Source: Trichinella spiralis (lineage: Eukaryota > Nematoda > Enoplea > Trichinellida > Trichinellidae). From it: 64,000 bases of DNA. The stretch is taken from contig CM012954.1 of the NCBI GenBank assembly GCA_000181795.3, forward strand, positions 10,334,947-10,398,946, in the 5' to 3' direction. The first letter of the stretch is position 1; each line of letters begins with the position of its first letter. The position numbers were made by a program, and so were the translations under genes. Below, piece after piece: positions 24,801 to 35,905 of the stretch. The notes below the pieces were generated by a model. That model made no database searches. It was not told where the DNA came from and saw nothing but the letters and a program-made list of their open reading frames with translations.

Positions 24801-27053
24801 TTCTTGTCCGTTGTCGTTCACATTCAGCACCAGTAGCATACAGAAGCCCACTCTGATGACGCGTCAGCAGTTGATGAATCCGTTCGACAGTGACGAAGAG
24901 AATTCTCAACAGATTGCTGGAGACGATGCGGATGAAGCTGAAATTGAAGAGCCGAAAAAAGCTTCAGATGCAAATCAGCAGCAGCAGCAGCCATCTTCTG
25001 CTGCTTCAGTAATGGACAATTCGGCCAAGTTCAATGTAAATGAGAAGAATTGAAATTTGGCAAAATTTGCATATTTGTGCAAATCTTGTGTGTTGTAGAT
25101 GAAGCCGGCGGCGAGTCGTGAAGAAGAATTGAGACGAAGAGTGCGCGAAATTGTCGACAGTTTCCCAATCCAAAATGACGATTGCACAACGATTGAAGTG
25201 GACTTTTTTCTTTTAATCATTTGTTTTCATTATTTAAATTTTATTTAATTAATTTTTGATTCGCGCAGAATTCGGAACGTCGACAAGAATTGACCGCACG
25301 AGCCAGGCAATTGATCAAGCAGTTCAACAACGCCGCCGCCGGTGACGAGGCGACTGTCGTACGATTGTCCGAAACGTTGAAGTCAGATTTGACGACACTG
25401 GTGACAAACCCTGTGAATTCTGCGATGGAACCAAAACGTCCGGACAACATTCACTGCAACAATGCCGCTATGCCATGTATGTTAATTTTTTTTAATCTTT
25501 CATCTTTTGATCTCTCAATCTCTGTAAGCTGTGTTTTACCTTGTATTTTGTTGTATTTTTCCAGTTCAACGTGTTCAGTCGCCAACCTACTACAACGATA
25601 GCGACACTAGTAAGCTCACGACGAAAACGCCAAATAGTCAGTGTTTATCTATGTTTAGGAAATATTTTTCTTTTCATCTCTTTCTTCTTCAGGTACCTTA
25701 ACGCCAACATCCCCACATTTACAAAGTCCCATAACGAAAGAATCATTGCTCATGTCTACTGCTGGTTTCACCCCGCCACCCAGTGGTGCTTCAAAGATGG
25801 ACCGTGTGACAATGTTAGCCCAGGTTAGATTGAAGCTTTTTGTTTTTATTTATTTATTTATTGGTTTTCTTTTTTATCAGGACGCCGCATCCGAATCAGC
25901 TTTTGCCCGGTTTAAACGTTTCGGTTCAATGCGTGGGCAAGAGCTTGCCCATAGTATCGGTATACTTTCGAATCGGGTCACCCAGACGGTGCGCAGTGCT
26001 TCGGTGGTACGTTTTGGTTTGGCAATTTAAATTTTTAATATATGTTTAATTTGTTGTTGTATGCAGCCTCGTGAATCGGAATTGCCAAACGTGCCATCGT
26101 CGTCGAATAAAAATCTACTTAAATCTTCTGCCAGTCCAGCGAATGAAACTGAAAAAACACCAACGGCTTACCAACCGCCGACGAAGATTATCACCCCTCT
26201 GGATGTAGGATGGAATTCTTTTTTTTTTCAATTATCTCTCTCTTTTTTTGTATATTTTAATTTTTTGCATTTCAGATGGAATTGCAAAGGAAATCGGTCA
26301 CCGAAGAAATGGAAGCTCTGGTGGAAAAGCAGAAAGAGTTGGACCATCGTGCCAATGAAGTTGAAAAAGAATGGCGGCTGGTTATGCAAGAAGGTTGGTT
26401 GGTTGTGTAATTTGAAAAATTATCATAATCAGCATCGTCATTATAATTTTTGTTGTTTTTTTCCTATATATTTCAAGCGCCCGGAACTGAACGTGAAAAA
26501 AATTTGATGAATGAATATTTTTTACTGGTGAACGAACGCAACTTACTCACTCGTCGTGAGATGCACCTCAGTCTTTTGTATGCTTTTTTTTGGAAAGCTG
26601 TGTTTGTTGTTTATTTTTAACAAAAATCCATTGTAGGGAAACAATTCGTTCATTTGAACAACGTTTCAATGAAGTGCAGAAAGAGTTGGCTGAACTGATC
26701 AACATCGAAGGTGGTTTGTCAAAAATTGTATTAATGATAATAATTAATTTTCAATAATTGAAACATTTTTTTAAGAATGTGAAAAAACTGAAGCTCACAA
26801 GCAGAGAATTGACGTGTTGATGGATGAGCTGATCGCTATAGTGAATAAACGGGACGAGCTTGTGCAACAATTATTGCAGCATGATCAAGGGTAAGAAATT
26901 TTTTGATTAATTAATTGACTGAGGTAATAATAATATTGTTTTTTTTTCATTTTGAATTTTAGCACTGAAGAAGATGCAGAAATAGCGGATGCATTGTTGC
27001 AAAATAATTTCTCCGTACTGGAGAATGATCATAAGAGTTGTGTAATTCAATGA
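21859..27053 (+). CDS. Ehbp1: EH domain-binding protein 1 (NT-C2, CH, bMERB domains)
   Basis: Seventeen exons close in phase to 1016 residues: 21859-22023, 23057-23437, 23541-23957, 24018-24251, 24305-24455, 24605-25035, 25099-25197, 25269-25476, 25565-25636, 25693-25823, 25881-26006, 26067-26204, 26276-26393, 26478-26577, 26637-26710, 26776-26890, 26963-27053. EHBP1 couples Rab8/10-family GTPases and actin to EHD proteins in endocytic recycling. Domains: N-terminal C2-like (about residues 5-180); calponin-homology domain (about 335-440, with [12 protein letters not shown] and [10 protein letters not shown]); Ser/Asp-rich linker with an NPF motif (about 541-543), the EH-domain ligand; coiled-coil bMERB domain (about 852-1005), the Rab-binding unit. 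The protein ends in CVIQ, a farnesylation-type CaaX box. Intron 1 is long (1033 bases); the others are 53-160. The intron 4 donor (GTGATC) and intron 7 donor (GTGGAC) are weak. Confidence 0.94.
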
Positions 27054-27675
27054 TAATGATAATACGATGCCGAGAGAAGTGGATGGAACTTGTGTGTTTT
27101 ATTTTATTTCTCTTATCTTTCTTTCCGGCGGAAACTTCCTAGACTGTGGATGAGCTTGTGATGAGCAAACATTTGCGCCCTGCTTGCCTTTTTAACTCTT
27201 GTTATTATCTCATGTACGATTTTTTTTAAAAAGTTTTGTTAAAATTGTCGGTGCAGTGCGGTCGATGTGAATCTTGCTCCGCCAACCGAAGTGCAGTTCA
27301 GAAGAAAAAGGAGAAGTTTTCCATGTTTGTTTTTTACATTACACTTGATCCATTTACACAAACAGACAAGCTTTTGGTGGTGTTGCTTTTTTGTCTTCCT
27401 CCACGCCACATGCATACATACATACATACATACATACATACATACATAGCTATTATGAACATAATAACAATTGTGTGTAATAATGATACTAGTTGTTTGA
27501 TAATCCTCTACTCGCTAGTATATATATATATATAGTCAAGTTTCAGTTATTTATTTTTTTTGTTTGTTTGTTTATTTGTGCATTTTTTAAAAAATTGTTC
27601 AAAATGAAAGTTATGTTTTTCATTTTTGGGTTAAATCATTTTGTGTACGTATGACAGGGGCTGTGTGACAACAGG
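27054..27675. other. Intergenic region between convergent genes
   Basis: Holds the 3' untranslated sequence of EHBP1 (+) and the double-BTB gene (-), whose stops face each other. A minus-strand AATAAA-type string lies near 27549. A CATA microsatellite is listed separately. Confidence 0.6.
27413..27448. repeat. (CATA)9 microsatellite
   Basis: Nine near-perfect CATA units, followed after about 70 bases by a TA run. Confidence 0.95.
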
Positions 27676-28999
27676 TCAGGAGTCGGGTGTGGTGCGAGAA
27701 ACGTTTTGGAGACGATTGGCTGCGGGACGGAGCAACGAGGCGAGACGATCCAATATGCAAGCTTTGGTCTGGACGCCCAGCGTGTTGTACACGGCCCGGG
27801 TTATCAAGTCGAGCAGTTGTTGGGGATCGTCGACGGCCAGCAGGGCGATCGGCATCAGGTCGTAGAGCAGGCAACGGTCGAGCATGTACAATTTTTCGCC
27901 CACGAACAGGGTCGACGAACCGTGGAGCACGTAGTCGACCGTGGAGCGCATCAAGCCCGACGAGCGAGTCGTGCAAGCCGCTTTCAACAGTTGGGATACG
28001 TTGTGGTCCTCGATGGTCACCAGAGGCGGATGGACGGCCAGAAGGAACTGGGCCGTTTCGTCGTCGGTCATGCTGACGGTCAGTTGGTCCACACTGCCGG
28101 CAGTACCGGTCGTGGCCAACGTTTGCAGAATTTGATCGGACCAGGCGGCCAGATAATACGGATTGACAAAATAACAGCACTGGCCCAGTGTATGCAATTT
28201 GGCGAAATTGAGTTCTGATTTCAGCTTGAAGCGTTCCAAACGATCTCGTGTTTTTGGTCGATTCACCTGGAATGATTAAGTGTTGTTGTTGTTGTTATTG
28301 TTATTGTTGTTCATGCAAATTTGATGTTTTTGAAAATTAGAATATACAAGAACGTGACTGTGATCCGCGACGCCGTTGTAGATGGCTTCGAGTAGGCGAA
28401 CTTTTGTCCGGTCACTGATATGTGCGTATTGGGCAGATTCACATTCGGCCGGTCGACGACGACGTTGCGACGCCAGACGAACGATCAGTTCACTGGTCAG
28501 TGGTTCCAGATGGTAGCGGTCGGCCAATTCGAGCTGTTCCATCAGGGACAATTTGGAACAGTTGCGCATGAATTCCATGCACTTTTCTCGCAGACCTTCG
28601 ACGTCGAATTCGTTTGCCAAATTCAACATTGGTTTCAAGTTGGATTCTGATAAAAAGAAGAGAAAATATTAAAACAAAAAACTGAAAGAAAGAAACACAT
28701 AATTCTCGTCATTGTTGATCAAATCACCGACCGGTAAGCTGCTTTTGAGTCGGATATATGGTGAGCAGAAAGTCGACCAACTGGTCGTAGTGGACATTGA
28801 CCAAATAGCCTTGATCTTTGGGACCGTTGCTGAACAGACGGCGGAAAACCGGCGACCAGACCGACAAATACTGATCGCAGACGAATACCACTTTCCCATT
28901 GCTGATCAGCTTCTGATTTCTCAACAAATCCGGGTGACTGAAGTCGATTGTTGTACGGATTCGGTTGCTTTTTCTGTCTCCATCCAATCGCTGCAACAT
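27676..28999 (-). CDS. Tandem double-BTB/POZ domain protein
   Basis: Three exons close in phase to 385 residues: 28732-28999, 28348-28646, 27676-28266. BTB domains mediate dimerisation and often recruit substrates to cullin-3 ligases. The first unit (about residues 15-170) shows FSHPDLL, GKVVFVCDQYLSVWSPVFRRLF, then DFLLTIYPTQ and the helical tail LANEFDVEGLREKCMEF. The second half repeats this layout with weaker sequence: HTLGQCCYFVNPYYLAAWSD, QFLLAVHPP and a helical tail, so the protein looks like an internal duplication (my alignment by eye). Exon 3 is GC-rich, unlike its neighbours, which creates long shadow frames on the other strand. Intron 1 has a weak donor, G|GTCGGT, required by phase. 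The start ATG lies a few bases after an acceptor-like string (TTGAACAG). The cellular target is unknown. Confidence 0.82.
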
Positions 29000-30068
29000 T
29001 TACACTGTTCAATAATAGTATGTATTTTTTTATAATCTTCTTTTTAAATTTGTTTTTTTTAATTTTCTCTCTATGTATGCATGCATGTTTGCCGTGTTTG
29101 CTTTTTTTTATTATTATCAACTGGAGAGAAAAAATAATAATACTTTTTCATCGAAGCGTGAGTGAATATTTGACAAGCAGCAAACAACAATTGTTGTTGG
29201 TTCGATTTTATCTACATTTTAATCGATTCAAATCAACTCTTTTCAACTCAAGCACTTTTATTGCTATTATATATATATATATGCAGATCTAGATGTAGAT
29301 GTAGATCTATATATGGCGAACAGGGTAGGTGTTTATTTCGATTTTTCTTTTCCTTTTTTTCTTGTCTTTTTTCCTACAACAATGCTAGTTTGTTTGCTAC
29401 GTTTGAACGAGTAACAATTGAACACTGACTGCTGCACTTTGTCTGGCTTTTTATAACCAAATGAAATTTTGCATCAGGAGATAAATAATTATATAAATGG
29501 TCACGCAATTTTTCACAACTGTTGTGTCTACTTGTAATTTAATTTTTGCATTTTGTTGTTTTTTATCCCACTTTAATTCTGTCTTTTACTCGCACTACGC
29601 AACATGTGTAGGAGAAGAAGAAAGAGGGGTTGGTTAGTTAGTTGGATTTTTTTCCTGATATTTAAATTTTAAATTTAAATTTTCAAAATACAATTGATGG
29701 ATTTTTAAATAGACTTTGTATTTAGACAGAATTGCTATTTCTCATTCAATAATTGATTGATTATTTGTAACTTTATATGCTATATTTTGCACTGCACTTA
29801 GGCAACTTGCAATTTATAGAATTGCAATTTTTGAAAAATTAATATTGCCCAGTTGATTTTGGTAATTTGTCGTGTGAAATGTGTTTTCAGCATTCACTAT
29901 TGTGGTGAAAAATATGCTTTCAAATGTTATGCAAGTTGTCAGGTTGTTTGTTGGAATGAATTGGAGAATTTTTCATTTGAAAATGAAAATGAAATAAATT
30001 TTCATACAATATGCAACAACAACAACAACAACAATGATTCATTTGATTCTTTAAAAATGTGCAATAAT

Positions 30069-30093
30069 GAATTGAATTGAATTGAATTGAATT
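30069..30093. repeat. (GAATT)5 pentanucleotide repeat
   Basis: Five GAATT units. A shorter run of the same unit occurs at about 31214-31232. Confidence 0.9.
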
Positions 30094-30635
30094 CGATTTG
30101 TGCTTTTGGCGAATGAACAGCTAAATAATTCACTTGACAATGTGCAAAGATAGACAGATAACTTTTAAAAAATACCATACAAATGATGGATTCAGGTAAA
30201 TTAATGATCGTCGAGTGTCACGTGTATATTTTTCCTTTCTATACACACAGCCCGAAAAATGAATTTATAATTAACTTCACTTTGAATAATTTATGACATT
30301 TATTGTTATTACAGTGAGAAGATATTTTTTAAATTTATTACCTGATCAATGATTGCCGATTTAGCCCATCGACGTGACCACGAGCTCGACGTTGTTGCAT
30401 CATTGTTGCAATAAAATGCCGACATTGGCAAGTTATATGTATATATATATATTCCAACAAGTGGGGCTTTTTTATATTATATTATATTATATTGCATATT
30501 TTGAAATCGACCAAGTGAGTAGATTTTCAACAGCGATGCTGCATGCAACGCTTGAATTGAGCTCATGAAGGCGATGAACGTTAGTTAGTCGCAATAGTCG
30601 TGTGTGTCCATGTCGTCGACCAGCCGCTGCGGTCG

Positions 30636-30663
30636 CTGATGGTTCCATTGATGGAACCATCAG
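30636..30663. other. Perfect 12-bp inverted repeat with 4-base loop
   Basis: CTGATGGTTCCA, loop TTGA, TGGAACCATCAG. All twelve pairs are perfect and the next pair out does not match. It sits in a GC-richer island upstream of the double-BTB gene. It could fold as an RNA hairpin or be a palindromic binding site; it is too short for a microRNA precursor. Confidence 0.7.
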
Positions 30664-31635
30664 TGGCCGAAGTTGATCGATAAAGCAGGCAATCCATACG
30701 GAATTGGTATTCGTCGAGCCAACTTTGACTATTGATAGCGGTTGTCAATTAAAGTGGGATCAACAACCGGCGCCCTGTAGTCAGACACATCGATTCTTCG
30801 TCGTTTTGCGCTTATTCAAGAGTAAAAACGTTTTTCTTCTCCTCTATCATTATCGTTATTATTATTATTATTGTTATTACTATTATTATTTATTCTGTGT
30901 TTGCATAATGATGACAATTATTAATATTGTTGTTGTTCGGTTTTCAAATTTTAGCACCAAAATTGAACTTTGCACGTTTTGTGCATATGATGAAATTTAC
31001 AGACGATTTGAATTTGGCTTGAGTGGAGGAAGTTAACGAACCAAACGATTAGGAAGTTTGTGATGAGTGGTAATAAACGTCACTGTCGTTCGTCGACTTG
31101 TGCAATGTGATCAAAAAGCGCTTTGCTTTGAACGAAAAGCACAAATGCATGCAAGAAGAGAGAGAGAGAGATGGGTGCACTCTGGCTTGGATGGCTGAAG
31201 TGGAGGGGGAAAATTGAATTGAATTGAATTCAATCAAGCCGGGATGTGGTTTGATGTTGTGTAATTGTGTTTTGCCACTTGACGATTGCAACGCAAAGTT
31301 GGCTAATCGTTTTGAGTGTAATAATGTATTTGTGCATCTTAGCCACTGTGTGTGGTGTGTGTGTGTGTGTTTGTGGTCAAATAATCCATGATGGAATTAA
31401 AGTATATGCATTTTTAAAGAACATCCATCAATTTCATCGGTGAAATTGTATTCTACCAACAAATTGCACTCATTCATTCCTTTTTTTCACATTTTTCAAA
31501 TTCATAAAAATTATTTTGCTTCGATTCTTTTTCAACTGTGAAAAAAACTTTAACAATAGACGTGACATGTTCTGGAAAATATTTTTTCATTTTTTGAAAA
31601 TTAATTATTTTCACTTTCAGTATTCATTTATTAAA

Positions 31636-31749
31636 ATGTTTACTCGTCCAATCAACTGGCAAGTTCATTCACTTTTCGACGCCGGCGTTGAAAATATGCC
31701 GTATCGCAGTTGGAGAATGAATATTTTTTTATTGATTTTTCGTTTGTGA
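31636..31749 (+). CDS. Possible 37-residue small gene
   Basis: A strong acceptor-like string (TTCACTTTCAG) ends at 31620, the ATG follows at 31636 and TGA ends at 31749. The first two-thirds of the peptide is not low-complexity (FTRPINWQVHSLFDAG), while the end is hydrophobic. Such a layout fits a trans-spliced small mRNA or an isolated exon. No family recognised and no independent support. Confidence 0.22.
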   Translation: MFTRPINWQVHSLFDAGVENMPYRSWRMNIFLLIFRL

Positions 31750-32504
31750 AAAATGTGAAACAATCAAAAACACTTTCAATTGTAAAAAGTTAATCCATAC
31801 GCTTGAAGGTGGTGGTAGATTATTTATTTATTTATTTTTTGATGTTGAAAAGAAATTTCAACTGAAATTAATTTCATTTTTTAATAAAAACTCAATCGAT
31901 TATTATTATTATTATTATTAGAGCTGAAAAGACTGAAATTGCAAAGTCGAAGAAATCAAAACTATTTGTTTTCAAACAACATCTCTGCAAATGTTAGTTT
32001 TATTTGTAAAAAAATTATTTAGTTTGAAGTAGTAGAACGGTTGGAAAACAGTTATGTGAATTTAATTATTTTTTAAAAAAAGTATTTCAATTTCATTTCT
32101 ACTTTAATCCGTGATGTTTTTCAACAAAACAATCACACTATGAACTTGATTAATTATAAAATACAGTAGATGATAATTGTTTATTTGAATTTGATACATT
32201 TTTTGCAACTTCACAAGTCATACTGTCAAATGATGCCACTGTAGGCTGAAGTACGTATTTCCTTCTTTCACTTCTACATCGATGAAGAATACTCGAAACG
32301 GCCGAGTGCAAGGTATTTTTGAAACTTTGAATTTAATATACATATTTTTTTTTTATGTAAAAAAAACTCTATTTTTCTTTTTATTGTTTGTATTTATTTA
32401 CACACGTATACAGTTATTGAAAAATTATATTGATATCGTTTGTTCATTTCAAACTTTCCTTCCACATCTTTCAATCTTATCTTGCATGGAAAATTTGCAT
32501 AAAG

Positions 32505-33769
32505 TTATTTATCCGTGGTGAGATTTGAAGCCTTCCAGTAGTAGACATTTCCTCTCATTGCAGTCAGACAGCACACATCCGTGGGATGCGCACTTACGGA
32601 TGAGACGACGAAAGGAACCGGATGGTTGAGAATGTACAGCAAATTTCCGGTCAACAAATCCCAGCAGAACAATTTACCATCTTCTGAGCCGCTGATTATT
32701 TGTCTGTCTGAGGAGAGAAAACAACTGTCCATCTTGTATTCGTTGTTCTTGTGGCCAGTAAATCTGCAATGAACACAATGCAAAGCCAAAACTGTGGAAT
32801 TTCAGCGAAAAAAATTTAGAAACACAGAAGCAAATCTCACTGGGCGAGCAATTGTCCAGAGTCTTTTTCCAACAGTCGAACAGTGGAATCCAACGAAGAT
32901 ATCAGCGTGCATTGGCCATCTCGACTGAAATTGACGCTACTGACAGATTCTGAGAGAACAGACATTTTTTTAAAAAAATATTTTGACCTATTCTTCCAAC
33001 AATGCTAATTTGAAATGTTGCCTTACTTCCGACAAAATCTTCATAAAGCATACCCTTTCGCAGATCATACCGACGAGTTCGACAGTCTGCGGATCCGGTC
33101 AATATTTCGTGATCCGAAACAGTAACGCTGAGCACGCTGTCTCTGGCTTCATCCAATATCTGAAAGCGCTTTTTCATGAGCAGAGAAACAAAGAACACAA
33201 AAAGGGTCTTTTTTAACCAATTTGTTACGAAATGCTTGCCTGGATCGGTTCGGAACTTCTGCTTCGCAAATCCCACGCACGTACTGTACAGTCCAAACTT
33301 GCCGACATCAGGACGCTAGATTCGTTGTTAAACGCCACCGCATTCACCGAACCTTCCGATATACGACGTTCTGATTAATGAAAATGATGTGATTCGGTCA
33401 TTGAACGGATACCTGCGTGACCACGGAATTTTCTCACTATTCGCCCACTGCCTACATCCCAAAGCAAAACTTGCTTATCGGAGCCGGAAGAAGCGATTTG
33501 TGCATTGTCGTGTGAACTTCTCGCGTCCAGCACTTCGTAACCATGACCAGCGTATGTTTTCAGCAACAGTCCCGAATCTCCACGATGGGGATTCCAAAGT
33601 TTCACAGTCTTATCACTCCCACAGGTCATACAATAGCCACCGTCAACTGGAAAGAATGCTCAAAGTTGAAGCGGTCTTCGTAGAAAAAACATGCTACAGG
33701 CTTACCGTTGAAACGCACAGCACGTATAGCACTTTGTTTGCAATTTATCGTGGCTGCAAGCTGTTGCAT
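32505..33769 (-). CDS. Wdr83: WDR83/MORG1 WD40-repeat scaffold
   Basis: Six exons close in phase to 309 residues: 33706-33769, 33413-33646, 33240-33370, 33027-33159, 32841-32949, 32505-32763. Human WDR83 has 315 residues, and the colinear match runs from the N-terminal IRAVRFN to the C-terminal LTAMRGNVYYW. WDR83 forms a seven-blade propeller that scaffolds ERK-pathway components and associates with the spliceosome. Signature strings include MTCGSDKTVKLWNP, YAGHGYEVLDA, SSGSDKQVLLWDV, FRGHAG, ILDEARDSV, HEILTGSADCRTRRYDLRKG and TGHKNNEYKMDSC. Intron 3 uses a GC donor (CCAG|GCAAGC); no GT donor in the right phase is available. A minus-strand AATAAA lies near 32390. Confidence 0.94.
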
Positions 33770-34918
33770 TTTCGAAGTTTTTTTTTCATCTACTGTAGCT
33801 GAATGGTAATTGAATTTTTTTTTATAAAATGATCCAAATTTTAAATTTCACTAATTGAACATTTTAAACATTTAATAATGTACTGTACTTACAGTATGAT
33901 GTATTCAAGTTGTAAACATTAATTTGCTACATTTGTTGAAAGTAATGCTAGAAAGGAAATTTCAGAGAAAGACATCATTTTTTTTCATTTTTCTTAGTTT
34001 TTACGTTGTTCAATTTTAAAATTTCTGCATGTCCTGTTAAATCTGGTCTCTCTACGAGCAGATAAATATCTACACCGGTGACTTAGATTTAACCAACGAA
34101 ACATTGTTTTCGCTTGTTGAGTAAATTTTACTCAAACCTATCAAATGGATTCAATTGTATTTAATATATTTTTTCTAATAAATAAGTATTCTACGTAATG
34201 AAGTATTCGTAAGTGATGCCCAATTGGCTTATTATGTTTTACAGCGAAATCGCATGAGAAATATTTACATATTATCAATTGATCATTTATTTGATTTTGA
34301 AAAGATTAGGAACCATAAATTTCTTTTTGAATCCATTGTAATTTTAGAATGACCATGAAGCGAAGCTTGTTCGTATTAATAATAAGAATAAAGATGATTG
34401 ACTGACTAAATGGGTAATGGTTATAATAAAAAGAATGTTGCGGCAATTGATGAATTGAGTTAATGTTTTTTTCGGCGCTACAGAAAGACGCTACTAATAA
34501 TTGCAGGTAATTATTACTGAAAACGATTTTTATATAATTGTAGTGCTTCAGTTTTATTTGAGGCAATTATTTCGTAAAACATGACATTTTTGCTTTTGAT
34601 TTTTTTTTGTCTAATTTATTTGTTCATTTGAAAAAATTGAAGAAACAGAATTTAAATTATGCTTTTTTCAATAAGAAATTTGCAGTGACGAACAGTTGAT
34701 ATATTAAGTCTATTTTTTATTTGTACGATTGCAGTTTAATTCTTCAAACTAAGTTCTGTTGGTATTCTATCATTGGTAACAAGCACTTATTAATGAATTA
34801 ATTGATATGAACATATATTTTCCGTATGATATTTACAATATATTTGCATAAGATTAATCTGATAAACAAATATTCCGTCCTATTCTTATTTGATTATAGA
34901 TAAGTTTTGAATTTTATT
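33770..34918. other. AT-rich intergenic sequence
   Basis: Upstream of WDR83 and downstream of the small CaaX gene. A minus-strand AATAAA (34913-34918) directly follows the stop of the latter. An 86-codon minus-strand frame ending at 34306 is AT-driven and unsupported. Confidence 0.55.
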
Positions 34919-35905
34919 TTAAATTAATTTACACTCACTATCGTCAACAGTTCGTGCAACTGTTGTTGAACGGTGTTGTGTATTTGAGCTAAATTGAAAT
35001 GAAGTTGTAGAAACTACTTTTAAAATAGGAAGAATGAAAATGAAAATAATTTTTTAAATGGAAAAATGAACTTTGAATTTTTAGACCCTCCTTCAAATAA
35101 ACTACCTTGTAGTTGGTCAGTTTCCGGCGTGATTTACGTTTCTTGGTTCAGTCGTTTTTGATCTTTTTCACTATAGTGTTTTGTTGTTCAGATTTTTACC
35201 AACGCTTCTGCTTACGGGATTTGCATAAACAACATTTTGTGACTTGCTTGTCTTGTTCCAAAGGCACGAGCTGCGGGATTATATTAATATTTAGCAGGTA
35301 TATTTTGATTTTTTTAAAACGATGTACATCTGACGTTGAAGTGGATTGCTTTTAGAAGAAATGCTTGTACGCCGCCGGTCAATAATTACCGTCTACATCA
35401 ACACAATCTCATCAATTCAGTATTTGAATAAAAATGAAAATTGTAATTAAATACATTTTCGTATATTTGTCATGGTAAATAATTGATAAAATTAAAATTA
35501 ATGCATCTTATTTTAATATGAATTTCTTCAAAGGGTAAATAAGTGTGATTTTTGAAATATTTCTATCATTTTCCTAAATATAATTTATTATTACAATCAG
35601 AAATGTTTTTTTTAATATTTTGTAGATCATATGACTCAATGTGCATGTGTGTGTGTGCGATTTTGCACGATTTTTTTGCTGGTGTATTGCATTTGTTGCG
35701 TTTTTTGTTGCATTGTTTTTTGAATTGTAAACCAAAACTTTTTTTTGTGTGCTATTCTATTTTTTTCTTTGAATTTCAATTTGTTAATCTTGATATCGTG
35801 ATGCTATTTCAGATGGTCGATGAAGCCGAGAAAAATTGCTAATATATTCACCTGTTGCATCTGAAGGAATGGTTCAATGTTGTTGTTATTGCTGCCCAAA
35901 CGCAT
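34919..35905 (-). CDS. Small Cys-rich, basic protein with C-terminal CaaX box
   Basis: Three exons (35852-35905, 35200-35270, 34919-34988) join in phase to a 64-residue frame. All four internal splice sites fit consensus, and an AATAAA directly follows the stop. Seen: an Asn run (GSNNNNIEP), FLQMQQLVPLEQD, the cluster KCCLCKSRKQKRC, and a C-terminus DDSECKLI. CKLI fits a CaaX prenylation box of geranylgeranyl type, and the upstream cysteines and basic residues are typical of palmitoylated or membrane-bound tails. The frame stays open in front of the ATG to a possible acceptor (GATTGGTAG), so this may be the 3' part of a longer gene. No family recognised. Membrane attachment is inference. Confidence 0.48.

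Larger units (their letters stand above)
29000..32504. other. Intergenic stretch between double-BTB and WDR83
   Basis: AT-rich, with a TA run at 29268-29282, a GAATT run at 30069-30093, a hairpin at 30636-30663 in a GC-richer island (30560-30770), TTA/TTG repeats at 30856-30890, a GT run near 31350, and a possible small exon at 31636. No other supported gene. Confidence 0.55.

Noticed and set aside
27687-28218. Long plus-strand frames (up to 170 codons) over the double-BTB gene
   Set aside because: Shadows of the GC-rich minus-strand exon; they lack domains and splice partners.
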